Source: an uncultured Bacteroides sp.
GTDB lineage: Bacteria > Bacteroidota > Bacteroidia > Cytophagales > Cyclobacteriaceae
Assembly: GCA_902168185.1 (NCBI GenBank)
Contig: CABHOV010000035.1
Span: 62,001 to 126,000 of the forward strand
DNA length: 64,000 bases
Direction of reading: 5' to 3'
Positions 1 through 10,145 of the stretch are shown piece by piece. The translations under genes and the position numbers were made by a program. The stretch's first letter is position 1, and the number at the start of each line of letters is the position of its first letter. The notes beneath the pieces were generated by a model. That model was not told the origin of the DNA and did not search any database. It worked only from the letters and a program-made list of their open reading frames with translations.

Positions 1-1046
1 CCTTTCTGCCTATAAAAACCACGCATTTCTTCGAGGTTAACATCGGGATGTTTCTCACGGAATAAATCTATTTTATTCAATACTAAAACTGTCGGTATGG
101 ATGCTGCACCTATCTCCTCCAATGTTTTCATCACCACTTCAATTTGATTGTCATGAAACGGATGCGCGAGATCTACAACGTGTAAAAGCAAATCTGCTTC
201 ACGCACTTCATCCAGTGTTGACTTAAAAGATTCAATTAAATGATGAGGTAGTTTCCGAATAAATCCTACAGTATCCGAAAGCAAGAATGGTATAGTTCCG
301 AAAACAACTTTGCGTACGGTTGAGTCTACAGTGGCGAAGAGTTTATTTTCTGCGAGCACTCCAGAGCCTGAAAGCAAGTTCATCAATGTAGACTTGCCTA
401 CGTTGGTATAGCCCACCAATGCTACACGCACTACATTTGTGCGCGCCTTACGTTGTGTGGCACGCTGCTTTTCTATCTTCTCTAGTTTTTCTTTTAGCAG
501 CGTTATTTGAAAGCGAATGTTCCTGCGGTCAGTTTCTATTTCTTTTTCACCGGCACCACCACGGGTACCCGTCCCTCCTCGCTGACGTTCCAAGTGAGTC
601 CACAAGCGTGTTAACCGTGGTAGCAAATATTGATTGCGTGCAAGCTCCACCTGCGTGCGTGCCTGAGCTGTTTGAGCTCTCCAAAGAAATATATCAAGGA
701 TCAATAAACTCCGATCGTAAATACGAATTTTGAAATCTTCTTCTTGTAACTCTTTTGTATTGAGTTCACGTTCGAGATTTTTTAACTGTGATGGACTTAA
801 ATCTTCATCAAATATTACATTCCCTATTTTACCGGAATGTACATAGGCTTTTAACTCCCCTATTTTGCCTTTCCCAAGAAAAGTACGAGGGTCTGGATGC
901 GGCAAATTCTGAACGAATCTGTTAACCGTCTTGATTCCCATGGTTTCAGCCAAAAAGGCCAATTCATCGAGATGCTCATCGGTTTCCTCCTGAGCGCGGG
1001 TACTACTTAAGGCTACTAAAACTGCTTTATCTGAATTCTCTTTCAT
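1..1046 (-). CDS. hflX: GTPase HflX, C-terminus truncated by window start
   Basis: Manual reverse-strand translation from the ATG at 1046: MKENSDKAVLVALSSTRAQEETDEHLDELAFLAETMG...LERQRGGTGTRGGAGEKEIETDRR...VALVGYTNVGKSTLMNLLSG...LLSDTVGFIRKLPHHLIESFKSTLDEV. HflX N-domain plus G1/G3 motifs. Not in the ORF track because it is open at the edge. Confidence 0.95.
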   Translation of the reverse strand, partial: MKENSDKAVLVALSSTRAQEETDEHLDELAFLAETMGIKTVNRFVQNLPHPDPRTFLGKGKIGELKAYVHSGKIGNVIFDEDLSPSQLKNLERELNTKELQEEDFKIRIYDRSLLILDIFLWRAQTAQARTQVELARNQYLLPRLTRLWTHLERQRGGTGTRGGAGEKEIETDRRNIRFQITLLKEKLEKIEKQRATQRKARTNVVRVALVGYTNVGKSTLMNLLSGSGVLAENKLFATVDSTVRKVVFGTIPFLLSDTVGFIRKLPHHLIESFKSTLDEVREADLLLHVVDLAHPFHDNQIEVVMKTLEEIGAASIPTVLVLNKIDLFREKHPDVNLEEMRGFYRQK

Positions 1047-1126
1047 AAGGTTGTTAACGGTATTAACAAAGGGCGAACATACGTGATAAAAATTTATACA
1101 GGATACCGGTCATGGTTACTTTTTTC

Positions 1127-1134
1127 TATCTTTG
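1127..1134 (+). promoter_or_regulatory. Possible Bacteroidota -7 element (TATCTTTG) upstream of the GT4 gene
   Basis: Matches TAnnTTTG about 95 nt before the ATG at 1230. No clear -33 TTG at the right spacing. Confidence 0.3.
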
Positions 1135-1229
1135 ATGAATCCAAACCAGAGATTTTACAAAGCCGTCTAAAAATTCGACCATTTGTCGATAAGTAGGAAT
1201 GTGAATGTTCTCATAACCAGAGCCAAATA

Positions 1230-2342
1230 ATGAGAATTGCTATCGTCCTCAATACGTCCTGGAATATCTACAATTTCAGGATGAATTTCGTTCGTGCCCT
1301 GCTTGAACAGGGTTACGAAGTGCATACGATTGCGCCTGAAGATGAATACACTCACCTTCTTGAGCAAAGCGGATGTGTTCATCATAAAGTAAAAATGGAT
1401 AGTCGCGGGGCAAATCCCGTCAAAGACTCCGCACTCATTGTAGAACTTTACTCCATTTACAAGAGAGTAAAACCCGACATCATTCTCCATTACACTATTA
1501 AGCCTAATGTATATGGAACACTGGCTGCATCTATGCTTGGCATTCCGGTAGTGAACAATGTCTGTGGGCTAGGTACCGTTTTCCTTAAGAAAAATTTAGT
1601 ATCCGCGATAGCGATCTTCCTATATAAAATTAGTTTTCGCTTCGCGAAAAAGGTATACTTCCAAAATCCTGACGACCTTAATTTATTCGTCAACCAGAAG
1701 CTTGTTCCGGCAGAGGCTGTTGATCTGTTACCAGGATCTGGAATTGATTTAAAGAAGTTTCAACCTGCCGCCTTTAAACGCAACGATAAATTTACCTTCT
1801 TATTAATATCGCGACTGATAACTGATAAGGGAGTAATGGAATACATTGAAGCCGTTAGAAAACTTCAATCATCAGGTGTAAACGCTCACTTCCAGGTATT
1901 AGGCGCGATGGACCCCGAGCATAAACGAGGTATAAAAACGGAGGTCATCCAAAATTGGATTGATACTAAAACGATCGAGTACCTCGGTACTACGGATAAC
2001 GTTCAAAAATTTATTCATCAGGCTGACTGTATCGTATTGCCCTCCTATCGCGAAGGTACACCGCGTACGCTGTTAGAAGCTGCAAGTTCATCCAAACCTA
2101 TTATAGCTACGGATGTGCCGGGCTGTAATCATGTTGTGAAAAACAATTTTAATGGACTTCTTTGCAAATTGAAAGACGCTGATGATCTGGCTGAAAAGAT
2201 GAAGATGATGGCAGGTTTTGAAAACACCACGCTGAAACTTTTCGGAGAAAACGGTAGAGCTAAAATGGAAGCGGAGTATAACGAATCCGTTGTCATTGAT
2301 AAATACCTTCAGACCATCTGCGAGTTAAGAAAGGTTTCTTAA
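1230..2342 (+). CDS. Glycosyltransferase family 4 (GT-B fold)
   Basis: MRIAIVLNTSWNIYNFR...VNNVCGLGTVF...LPSYREGTPRTLLEAASSSKPIIATDVPGCNHVV; typical GT4 donor-site motif. Confidence 0.9.
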   Translation: MRIAIVLNTSWNIYNFRMNFVRALLEQGYEVHTIAPEDEYTHLLEQSGCVHHKVKMDSRGANPVKDSALIVELYSIYKRVKPDIILHYTIKPNVYGTLAASMLGIPVVNNVCGLGTVFLKKNLVSAIAIFLYKISFRFAKKVYFQNPDDLNLFVNQKLVPAEAVDLLPGSGIDLKKFQPAAFKRNDKFTFLLISRLITDKGVMEYIEAVRKLQSSGVNAHFQVLGAMDPEHKRGIKTEVIQNWIDTKTIEYLGTTDNVQKFIHQADCIVLPSYREGTPRTLLEAASSSKPIIATDVPGCNHVVKNNFNGLLCKLKDADDLAEKMKMMAGFENTTLKLFGENGRAKMEAEYNESVVIDKYLQTICELRKVS

Positions 2343-2362
2343 AACTTACAGATCACAATTTC

Positions 2363-2914
2363 ATGGAAGTAAAACAAACCGGCATCGAAGGGCTGGTAGA
2401 AATTATCCCTGCTGTTTATCATGACAACCGCGGTTGGTTTTATGAATTCTATCGCGAAGACAACTTTGCCAAAGCAGGCATTCCTTACAAATTTTTACAG
2501 GAAAACAGGTCTTTCTCCAAAAAAGGCGTAGTTCGAGGCCTGCACATGCAGCTGGCACCACACGCCCAGGCCAAGCTCGTTACGGCTTTATCTGGTAAAG
2601 TCCTTGATGTAGTGGTTGATCTCCGCAAGGGCTCCAAGACCTTCGGTAAGGTATATTACTGCCTGTTGGAATCTGAGAAATGCAATATGCTCATGGTGCC
2701 CGAAGGCTTTGCACATGGGTTTGCCGCACTTGAGGACTCCGTATTCTTCTACAAGTGTTCCAATATATATAATCGTGAATCCGAAAATGGTATCCGTTGG
2801 AACGATCCTGAACTGAAAATCGACTGGCAAGTAAAAGAGCCAAACGTATCTGACAAAGATCAAGTGTTGCCAACACTGGAAGAATTACTGAGAAATTCAG
2901 TAATTTCACGGTAA
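2363..2914 (+). CDS. rfbC: dTDP-4-dehydrorhamnose 3,5-epimerase family protein
   Basis: YHDNRGWFYEFYREDNF, QENRSFSKKGVVRGLHMQ, KLVTALSGKVLDVVVDLRKGSKTFGK, VPEGFAHGFAALED: RmlC signatures. Confidence 0.93.
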   Translation: MEVKQTGIEGLVEIIPAVYHDNRGWFYEFYREDNFAKAGIPYKFLQENRSFSKKGVVRGLHMQLAPHAQAKLVTALSGKVLDVVVDLRKGSKTFGKVYYCLLESEKCNMLMVPEGFAHGFAALEDSVFFYKCSNIYNRESENGIRWNDPELKIDWQVKEPNVSDKDQVLPTLEELLRNSVISR

Positions 2915-2938
2915 TTACTTGAATAACTTTTTTAGAAG

Positions 2939-3703
2939 TTGAGACTCTTACACTTTTTCTATTCTGTACTTATACTTTCCGTTGCGAGCCTCCTGACGTC
3001 TTCATGTGCTTCGTATCGCCAAAACATAATGTTTCAGGCTAACAATACGCAAGCTGTGCAAGCTCAGGTTCAAAAAACAGAGAAGAACTATGTCATTCAA
3101 AAAAATGACAGATTAGAATTAGAAGTATATACCAATCAAGGTGAACGCCTAATCGATCCCAACAATTTTATTTCAAAAGAAGGTGCCGAGGGCGCTGTTC
3201 AAAAGCAAGTAGTAAACACCTATCTGGTTGACCAGGAAGGGCTGGTTAAGTTACCAATGGTAGGAACAATAAACCTGGAAGGCCTAACGATCAGGCAGGC
3301 AGAAGATATCCTTCAAAAAGAGTATTTAAAGTTTTATAAAGAGACTTTCGTTGTCTTGAAGTTTACAAATAAACGAGTTGTGGTATTGGGCGCACCGGGT
3401 GGACAAGTTATTCCGCTGTTGCATGATAACATGAGGCTTACAGAAGTTCTGGCACTTGCTAAAGGAATTAACAACGACGCCAAAGCATTCAATATTCGAG
3501 TAATGCGAGGAGAAACTTTATTTATAGCAGACCTTACCACTTTTGAAGGATATAAGAAAAATGATATACTGATTGAGCCTGGAGATATAGTATATGTTGA
3601 GCCAATCCGAAGACCTTTACTTGAAAGTCTACGCGATTATGGCCCAGTGATAAGCATTATCACCAGCATGACAACTCTTCTTGTGGTCCTTACACAACTA
3701 TAA
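2939..3703 (+). CDS. Polysaccharide biosynthesis/export outer-membrane lipoprotein (Wza/SLBB family)
   Basis: TTG start, lipoprotein signal (LLTSSCASY), YVIQKNDRLELEVYTNQGE...LVDQEGLVKLPMVGTINLEGLTIRQAEDILQ. Adjacent to a Wzc-like kinase. Confidence 0.88.
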   Translation: MRLLHFFYSVLILSVASLLTSSCASYRQNIMFQANNTQAVQAQVQKTEKNYVIQKNDRLELEVYTNQGERLIDPNNFISKEGAEGAVQKQVVNTYLVDQEGLVKLPMVGTINLEGLTIRQAEDILQKEYLKFYKETFVVLKFTNKRVVVLGAPGGQVIPLLHDNMRLTEVLALAKGINNDAKAFNIRVMRGETLFIADLTTFEGYKKNDILIEPGDIVYVEPIRRPLLESLRDYGPVISIITSMTTLLVVLTQL

Positions 3704-3711
3704 TTTCATCT

Positions 3712-6063
3712 GTGGAGTTAGCGAAAAACAATATTCATCATCAACCTCTACCGAGTGAAGGTATTGACTTTAACAAGCTTAAAGTCATTGTGCGGAACAA
3801 CCTGGTATGGATTGCTTTGATATTTCTCGTTATCAACCTCACAGCATATCTTATCATTCGCTATACCCAGGATCGCTACGAATCTTTTTCAGAGATTAAA
3901 CTCGATGTGAAGGATGAAGCTTCTGAACTTGGAATTAGTATACTCGCAGGGAAAGATCAACAAAATACAGATTTGATTTCGGGCGAAATCGAAATGATTC
4001 GCTCCAGACTTTTTCTGGATCAGGTTCTTGATTCGTTGGATATAGACGTGACCTATTACAGTAAAGGCGAAGTATTGAACCATGAGTTGTTTGGAAACTC
4101 TCCCATACTGGTTAGTTATAAAATAGAAAATCCTTCCTTTTTTAATCAGCCTTTTTTTTTAGAAAAAGAGTCACCCGAAACATTTTCACTGGTATGGGGA
4201 GAAGGCACTCAAAAAATCAGTGGGCGTTATGGCGTGCCTGTTCGCGTATCTGGAATAGAACTCACGTTAAGAAAAAATGAGAACTTTCTAGATGAAAATG
4301 ATATAGACCTATTCTTTATCATAAACAGCCCGGATGCATTGTTAGGATACCTTATTTCAGGTCTTTCAGTTGAACCCCTTAATTACTCTGCTCAAACCAT
4401 TCGTATAGCATTTCAGGATAACAATCCATCAAAAGCACACGCTATTGTTGATGCAATCAACAAAACATATTTGCACTATAGCTACGAACAGAAGAAGCTC
4501 ACTACCAAGCAAAAGATCGACTGGCTCAATAACGAACTACAACAGATCGAATTAAAGATGGAAGGCTTTGAAGATTACTTCGAGCGTTTCACACTTAAAA
4601 ACAAAACCAACGATTTACAAGAAGATCTCCGTAAGACCATCGAGAGTATAAACAAGATTGATTCACAACGTTACGAGCTTTCGCGCAAGCTTGATGAAAT
4701 CAATAAATTGATGGATGGTTTACAAACTGGAAATTTCTCTGTCAATCCCTCTATCCGCCAGGCACTGCCAGAGTATATGTTCAAAGACATAGATGAAGTG
4801 CAATCACTTTTACTTCAACAAGAAAGATTGAAATTATCGTATAATGAAAATACGTTGGCATATCGCGAGAAGCAACAAGAGATAGAAAACCGAACTGATA
4901 AAACAAGCCAGCAATTGGCAGAGCTGAAAAAAGAATGGATGCGAAGGCTTCAGGAAATGAATCAGCAAAAATCCAGTATGGAATCTGCATTCGTTAACAT
5001 GCCTGATCTCAATACACAGTACTCCAAGAACCAACGCTTTTACAAACTATATGAAGAGTTCTATCTATCGCTGATGCAAACTAAATCCGGTTTTGAAATA
5101 GCACAGGCCGGTACAACTCCTGACTTTAAAATCTTATCGCCTGCAACACTTCCATTCACTCCTATTTCACCTAACCGACTTATTGTTTTAGGTATAGGTT
5201 TCGTTACCAGCATGGTATCTATATTCTTTTTCATCGGTATTTTATACTTGATGCATAACAAGATCACCAACATTCATGAGCTTGAACGATTAACCGGAGT
5301 TCCCGTACTTGGCGTTGTGCCTTCATCGCGTTACTCTGCCAACGAAGGCCTTCATGTTATCAGTCATCCAAAATCGATGGTGAGCGAAGCGATTCGTACC
5401 ATCCGAACTAATCTCGATTTCTTTAGAATCAACGGCTCACAACGCGTTATAGCTATATCATCTACCATATCCGGTGAGGGTAAATCATTCCTCGCATTAA
5501 ATCTTGGTGGAGCAATGGCACTCTCCAGAAAAAGAGTGTTGCTCATTGATCTTGATATGCGTAAAGCAAAAACGTATTTACCAGTACACATTCCTGATCC
5601 TTCCAAAGGGATGAGTACCGTACTTATTAGAAGAGATCGCTGGGAAGATTGTGTGCTTCAGACCAATCTGGATTTCCTCCACTATATTCCTTCTGGTCCT
5701 ATACCTCCAAATCCTTCCGAGCTTTTGCTCAATGGCGAGTTCACAAATTTACTTGAGGAACTAAAGAAGCAATATGACATCATCATTCTCGATACACCAC
5801 CTGTTGGATTAGTGACGGATGGTATACAGGCTATGATGCGTGCCGATATTTCGATCTATATTTTTAGAGCAAATTATTCGAAGCGCGAATCCATTTCGAA
5901 TCTCCAACGTATCGTTTCTATAAATAAGATTGTAAATGTTACTACCTTGCTCAACGCGTTACCTTCTACTAAAAAGTCGAGCAGTTATGGCTATGGATAT
6001 TATGAAGACGAAGGACAAAGTAATGTTGACAGGATCAAATCTTTGTTTAAAATAAAAGCGTGA
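3712..6063 (+). CDS. Wzc-like polysaccharide co-polymerase / BY-kinase
   Basis: GTG start; N-terminal chain-length-determinant domain, coiled coil, Walker A SSTISGEGKSFLALNLG, Walker A' VLLIDLDMRK, Tyr-rich tail SYGYGYYEDEGQ. Confidence 0.93.
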   Translation: MELAKNNIHHQPLPSEGIDFNKLKVIVRNNLVWIALIFLVINLTAYLIIRYTQDRYESFSEIKLDVKDEASELGISILAGKDQQNTDLISGEIEMIRSRLFLDQVLDSLDIDVTYYSKGEVLNHELFGNSPILVSYKIENPSFFNQPFFLEKESPETFSLVWGEGTQKISGRYGVPVRVSGIELTLRKNENFLDENDIDLFFIINSPDALLGYLISGLSVEPLNYSAQTIRIAFQDNNPSKAHAIVDAINKTYLHYSYEQKKLTTKQKIDWLNNELQQIELKMEGFEDYFERFTLKNKTNDLQEDLRKTIESINKIDSQRYELSRKLDEINKLMDGLQTGNFSVNPSIRQALPEYMFKDIDEVQSLLLQQERLKLSYNENTLAYREKQQEIENRTDKTSQQLAELKKEWMRRLQEMNQQKSSMESAFVNMPDLNTQYSKNQRFYKLYEEFYLSLMQTKSGFEIAQAGTTPDFKILSPATLPFTPISPNRLIVLGIGFVTSMVSIFFFIGILYLMHNKITNIHELERLTGVPVLGVVPSSRYSANEGLHVISHPKSMVSEAIRTIRTNLDFFRINGSQRVIAISSTISGEGKSFLALNLGGAMALSRKRVLLIDLDMRKAKTYLPVHIPDPSKGMSTVLIRRDRWEDCVLQTNLDFLHYIPSGPIPPNPSELLLNGEFTNLLEELKKQYDIIILDTPPVGLVTDGIQAMMRADISIYIFRANYSKRESISNLQRIVSINKIVNVTTLLNALPSTKKSSSYGYGYYEDEGQSNVDRIKSLFKIKA

Positions 6064-6788
6064 TAAGCTGGTTTCGAAAAAAAAAGCAATCCATTGTAAA
6101 CACTATTACAACGGATATACACTCTCATCTCCTGCCGGGACTGGATGATGGTGTACAGACTTTTGAGCAAGCCGAAAGTATCATTCTGCAATTCATAAAC
6201 CTCGGATATAAAAAGGTAATTACATCGCCTCACGTTATGAGCGATACATACCGTAACACGACCGTCGGAATACAGGAAAAGTTACAAGAGCTCAAGCGTT
6301 ATCTGAACGAAAAAAATATAGCCATCGAAATAGAGACGGCAGCAGAATATTACCTGGACGAGCATACTTTTAGCATGGTTAAAACAAAAGAGCCTATGCT
6401 CACTTTCGGGAAAAATTATTTACTCTTTGAGACAAATTTCCTGAATGAACCTTTCAATTTAAAAGAGTTTATTTTTCTTTCTACCACCAATGGATACAAG
6501 CCTGTTCTTGCACACCCTGAACGGTATATTTACCTGCAAAACGATCTGAAAAAACTGGAGGACCTGCTTCAACGTGGTGTGCTTTTCCAATTGAACATAA
6601 GCTCTATTACAGGCTATTATTCAAGAGAAGCACAAGCTACTGCACATAAGCTTATTGATAAAGGCTGGGTACATTTCCTTGGAAGCGATTGCCATTCCAT
6701 GCAGCATGCTAAATTAATCAGTACGGCTCAATCGATGAAGTACTTTCAAAAAGCTCTATCTTTACCGCTGTTAAATAACAGCCTATAG
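6060..6788 (+). CDS. PHP-family tyrosine-protein phosphatase (CpsB/CapC/YwqE type)
   Basis: TDIHSHLLPGLDDGVQT, TSPHVMSDTYRN, PVLAHPERY, FLGSDCHSM. GTG start overlaps the wzc-like stop by 4 nt. Confidence 0.92.
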   Translation: MISWFRKKKQSIVNTITTDIHSHLLPGLDDGVQTFEQAESIILQFINLGYKKVITSPHVMSDTYRNTTVGIQEKLQELKRYLNEKNIAIEIETAAEYYLDEHTFSMVKTKEPMLTFGKNYLLFETNFLNEPFNLKEFIFLSTTNGYKPVLAHPERYIYLQNDLKKLEDLLQRGVLFQLNISSITGYYSREAQATAHKLIDKGWVHFLGSDCHSMQHAKLISTAQSMKYFQKALSLPLLNNSL

Positions 6789-6875
6789 TAGTAACACTTT
6801 GTTTTCTGAAAAACTCAGAACAAACGTTCTCTATGCGTGGTTGAGAAAATGATTCACAATAATATATAGTTTAAA

Positions 6876-7862
6876 ATGATTGCGATCACCGGTGCTAACG
6901 GACTTCTTGGAAGTTTTATCATCCGTAAACTTATTGAAAGTAAAGAACCGTTCGTTGCACTCAAACGCAAGAACAGCGATACCTCGCTGCTTGCGGATGT
7001 AGCACAGTATATAACATGGCGTGATGCTGATGTGGCCGATGAAGTTGCACTAGCAGAAGCCTTTGAAGATGTGACTCATGTAATCCATGCCGCTGCTATA
7101 GTTTCATTCAATCCACGAAAAACGGATGAGTTGATGGACATCAACGTGATGGGTACACGTAACGTTGTAAATGCATGTTTGGTAAAAAATATTAAGCGAT
7201 TAGTTCACATCAGTTCAGTAGCGGCACTTGGTCGGCAAAAAGGACAACATCATATTGACGAAAAGAATAAATGGGTAAGTAGTTCGATCAACAGTACATA
7301 TGCTGAATCAAAATACTTTGCCGAGCTTGAAGTGTTTCGCGGTCAGGAAGAAGGACTGAGTACAGTCATTATTAATCCGTCTGTTATACTGGCACCAGCA
7401 AACTGGAACAATAGCAGTGCAAAACTTTTTAAGTATATATGGGATGAGAAACCTTTTTATACTGATGGCTTCCTCAATTATGTAGATGTACGCGATGTTG
7501 CTGCTATAGCATGTCGCTTGCTATATAGTCCGGTAGAAGGAGAACGCTATATTGCCAACGCAGGAAATATATCTTTCGGAAATTTCTTCAGCAGACTTGC
7601 AAGTGCATTTCAAAAAAAAGCACCGCGGATTAAACTAAACGCAACGACTCTCAAAATTATTGCGTGGATAGAAAATTTTAGAACCTGGTTTACAGGCACA
7701 GAACCTTTAATTACACGTGAGACTGCCAGAATTGCCGGAACGGAATTCTTATATGATAATAAGAAAATCCGTCAGTTATTTTCATTCGAATTTCAACCGA
7801 TTGATGCCAGTATTGAATGGTGTTGCCAATATTACAGGGAAAAAATGGCCGGTAAAAAATAG
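6876..7862 (+). CDS. NAD-dependent epimerase/dehydratase (extended SDR)
   Basis: MIAITGANGLLGSFIIRKL, VIHAAAIVSF, HISSVAALG, YAESKYFAE. Confidence 0.88.
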   Translation: MIAITGANGLLGSFIIRKLIESKEPFVALKRKNSDTSLLADVAQYITWRDADVADEVALAEAFEDVTHVIHAAAIVSFNPRKTDELMDINVMGTRNVVNACLVKNIKRLVHISSVAALGRQKGQHHIDEKNKWVSSSINSTYAESKYFAELEVFRGQEEGLSTVIINPSVILAPANWNNSSAKLFKYIWDEKPFYTDGFLNYVDVRDVAAIACRLLYSPVEGERYIANAGNISFGNFFSRLASAFQKKAPRIKLNATTLKIIAWIENFRTWFTGTEPLITRETARIAGTEFLYDNKKIRQLFSFEFQPIDASIEWCCQYYREKMAGKK

Positions 7863-7920
7863 AATGAAAGGTCGTAGCTTTGCGTTAAAATTTACCTATT
7901 TTAGGAAAACCTTTTGATAC

Positions 7921-9330
7921 ATGGCGAGAGAATACCGCAAACGAGAAGAAGAAGGAAACGAGCTGATTAGAAGATTTGAAGACCATCTCCGAAAAAAGAA
8001 AGCCGAATTTTTTGACTTAGATGCCTATGAACAGATCATTGATTTTTATATGTTCCGTGGCAAACATAATAAAGCATTACAAGCTGTTAATCAGGCCATC
8101 AGTCAATATCCTTTTTCAACCGAACTAATAACGGTCAAGGCACAAATTCTTTCAAACCTGGAAGAGTATGAAGAGGCTCTTGATTTACTTGATCAGGCAA
8201 ATGCACTTCAACCGAATGATCCTGAAATATTTTTAACAAAAGGATCTATACTATCCCTACAGGGAAATCATAAAGACGCAATCGAAAATTTCGAGCAGGC
8301 ACTCATCTTTGCTGATGATAAAGACGAAGTATACTATAACATTGGTCTTGCGTACCAAAGCATGGAGAATTATACACATGCTATTGATGCATACAAGCAA
8401 GCTATTGAAATCAATATAAATCATGACGGTGCTTTGTATGAACTTGCTTTTTGTCTGGATGTAACCGGACAACTCGAAAGCAGTATTGAGTACTATCAGA
8501 AATTTATAGATGAAGATCCTTACTCTGCTGCTGCATGGTATAATCTAGGTATAGTATATAACAAACTTGAAAAATTCCAGGAAGCACTTAACGCCTACGA
8601 CTACGCTATAACGATCGATGAAACATTCGCATCAGCGTACTTCAATACTGGTAACACCTATATGAATATGGGTGAGTATACTAAGGCGCTTGATTCTTTC
8701 AGAAAAACAATTGATATAGAAGGACCTAGTCCGGAAGTATACTGTTGCCTCGGGGCCGCGTATGAAAGCCTCGAACAGTATGAACTTGGCTTGAAGTATT
8801 TTCAAAAAGCATCCAAACTCGACACACTATATGATGAAGCGTGGTTTGGTGCAGGTGCATGCCTTGAGAAACAGGAGAAGTGGTATCAGGCGTTACACTT
8901 TTATAATAAAGCATTAAAAATTCACCCTGAAAATTCTGAATACTGGAAGGCAGTAGCACATGCAGAATTTAAAGTGGGCAATACCGTTTCAAGTATAGAT
9001 GCCTACGAAGAAGCAAGCAAGCTTGATCCGAATGATAAAGAAATCTGGCTGAACTGGTCATTTATCTATTATGAACAAGGCGATCACGATAAGGCAATTG
9101 AAACTTTATTGACAGGTTTTGATGAGATTCCGGATGATGCAGAGCTGTTTTATCGCATGACGGTATACCTCATAGAATCAGGTCGTTTTAAAGAAGCCTT
9201 TAATTATTTGGAAAATGCCTTAATTTTGGACTTCGATGGTCATACATCCTTATTCGATTTCTTTCCGAAGATGGAAACGCAAAAGGCTCTGTACAAGATC
9301 ATTGAGCAGTTTAGAAAAGACAATAATTAA
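7921..9330 (+). CDS. Tetratricopeptide repeat protein
   Basis: About 10 tandem TPRs, e.g. DEVYYNIGLAYQSMENYTHAIDAYKQAIEI, AAAWYNLGIVYNKLEKFQEALNAYDYAITI. Confidence 0.9.
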   Translation: MAREYRKREEEGNELIRRFEDHLRKKKAEFFDLDAYEQIIDFYMFRGKHNKALQAVNQAISQYPFSTELITVKAQILSNLEEYEEALDLLDQANALQPNDPEIFLTKGSILSLQGNHKDAIENFEQALIFADDKDEVYYNIGLAYQSMENYTHAIDAYKQAIEININHDGALYELAFCLDVTGQLESSIEYYQKFIDEDPYSAAAWYNLGIVYNKLEKFQEALNAYDYAITIDETFASAYFNTGNTYMNMGEYTKALDSFRKTIDIEGPSPEVYCCLGAAYESLEQYELGLKYFQKASKLDTLYDEAWFGAGACLEKQEKWYQALHFYNKALKIHPENSEYWKAVAHAEFKVGNTVSSIDAYEEASKLDPNDKEIWLNWSFIYYEQGDHDKAIETLLTGFDEIPDDAELFYRMTVYLIESGRFKEAFNYLENALILDFDGHTSLFDFFPKMETQKALYKIIEQFRKDNN

Positions 9331-10133
9331 TGAATTACGACCTTAACAATCTGCCTGAGCGTACCATAAAGCCCAGGCAATACGGTTTTACCATGGCTAT
9401 GGATAAGGGCCTGAGTATCCGTGAAGCCGAAGATTTTGTTAGCACCTGTGCAGATCATGTTGATATTGTAAAGCTTGGATGGGCAACATCGTTTGTCACA
9501 CCCAATCTGAAAGATAAACTTCAGGTTTTCAAAGATGCCGGACTACCGGTATACTTCGGAGGAACACTCTTCGAAGCTTTTGTTATTCGCGATCAGTTTG
9601 ATGATTACAGAAGACTACTCGATAAATTCGATATGTCGTTCGCAGAAGTATCCGATGGATCAATGGACATTGATCACGACAAGAAATGCGATTACATTAC
9701 AAAACTTTCTGAACAAGTAACCGTACTCTCAGAAGTAGGCTCTAAGGATGCAGACAAAATCATTCCGCCATACCAGTGGATTGAATTGATGCAAAAAGAA
9801 TTAGATGCTGGCGCCTGGAAAGTTATTGGTGAAGCGCGTGAAGGTGGTAATGTTGGATTATTCCGCTCGACTGGTGAAGTTCGTTCAGGACTTGTACAAG
9901 AGATCTTAACAAAGATTCCATTCGAGAAAATAATATGGGAAGCTCCTCAAAAAGCACAACAGGTATGGTTCATTAAATTACTGGGTGCTAACGTAAACCT
10001 GGGCAACATTGCTCCGGAAGAAGTTATACCGTTGGAAACCATTCGACTTGGACTACGCGGTGATACCTTTTTACATTTTCTCGGTATAGAAAAGAAGAAG
10101 ACGAACACGGCTCCGCCTTTTGAAATCGACTAA
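9330..10133 (+). CDS. comA: Phosphosulfolactate synthase (ComA family)
   Basis: FTMAMDKGLSIREAEDFVSTCADHVDIVKLGWATSFVTPNLKDKL...VYFGGTLFEAF...EVSDGSMDI...VGSKD...VIGEAREGGNVGLFRSTGEVRSGLV: ComA TIM-barrel motifs. TAATG overlap with the upstream TPR gene. Confidence 0.85.
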   Translation: MNYDLNNLPERTIKPRQYGFTMAMDKGLSIREAEDFVSTCADHVDIVKLGWATSFVTPNLKDKLQVFKDAGLPVYFGGTLFEAFVIRDQFDDYRRLLDKFDMSFAEVSDGSMDIDHDKKCDYITKLSEQVTVLSEVGSKDADKIIPPYQWIELMQKELDAGAWKVIGEAREGGNVGLFRSTGEVRSGLVQEILTKIPFEKIIWEAPQKAQQVWFIKLLGANVNLGNIAPEEVIPLETIRLGLRGDTFLHFLGIEKKKTNTAPPFEID

Positions 10134-10145
10134 GCAAACAGCGTA

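Noticed and set aside
419-733. 104-aa plus-strand ORF
   Set aside because: Antisense to the clear hflX coding region on the minus strand.
6804-6820. Short inverted repeat ttctga-aaaac-tcagaa after the phosphatase gene
   Set aside because: Only a 6-bp stem and no T-tract; too weak to call a terminator.
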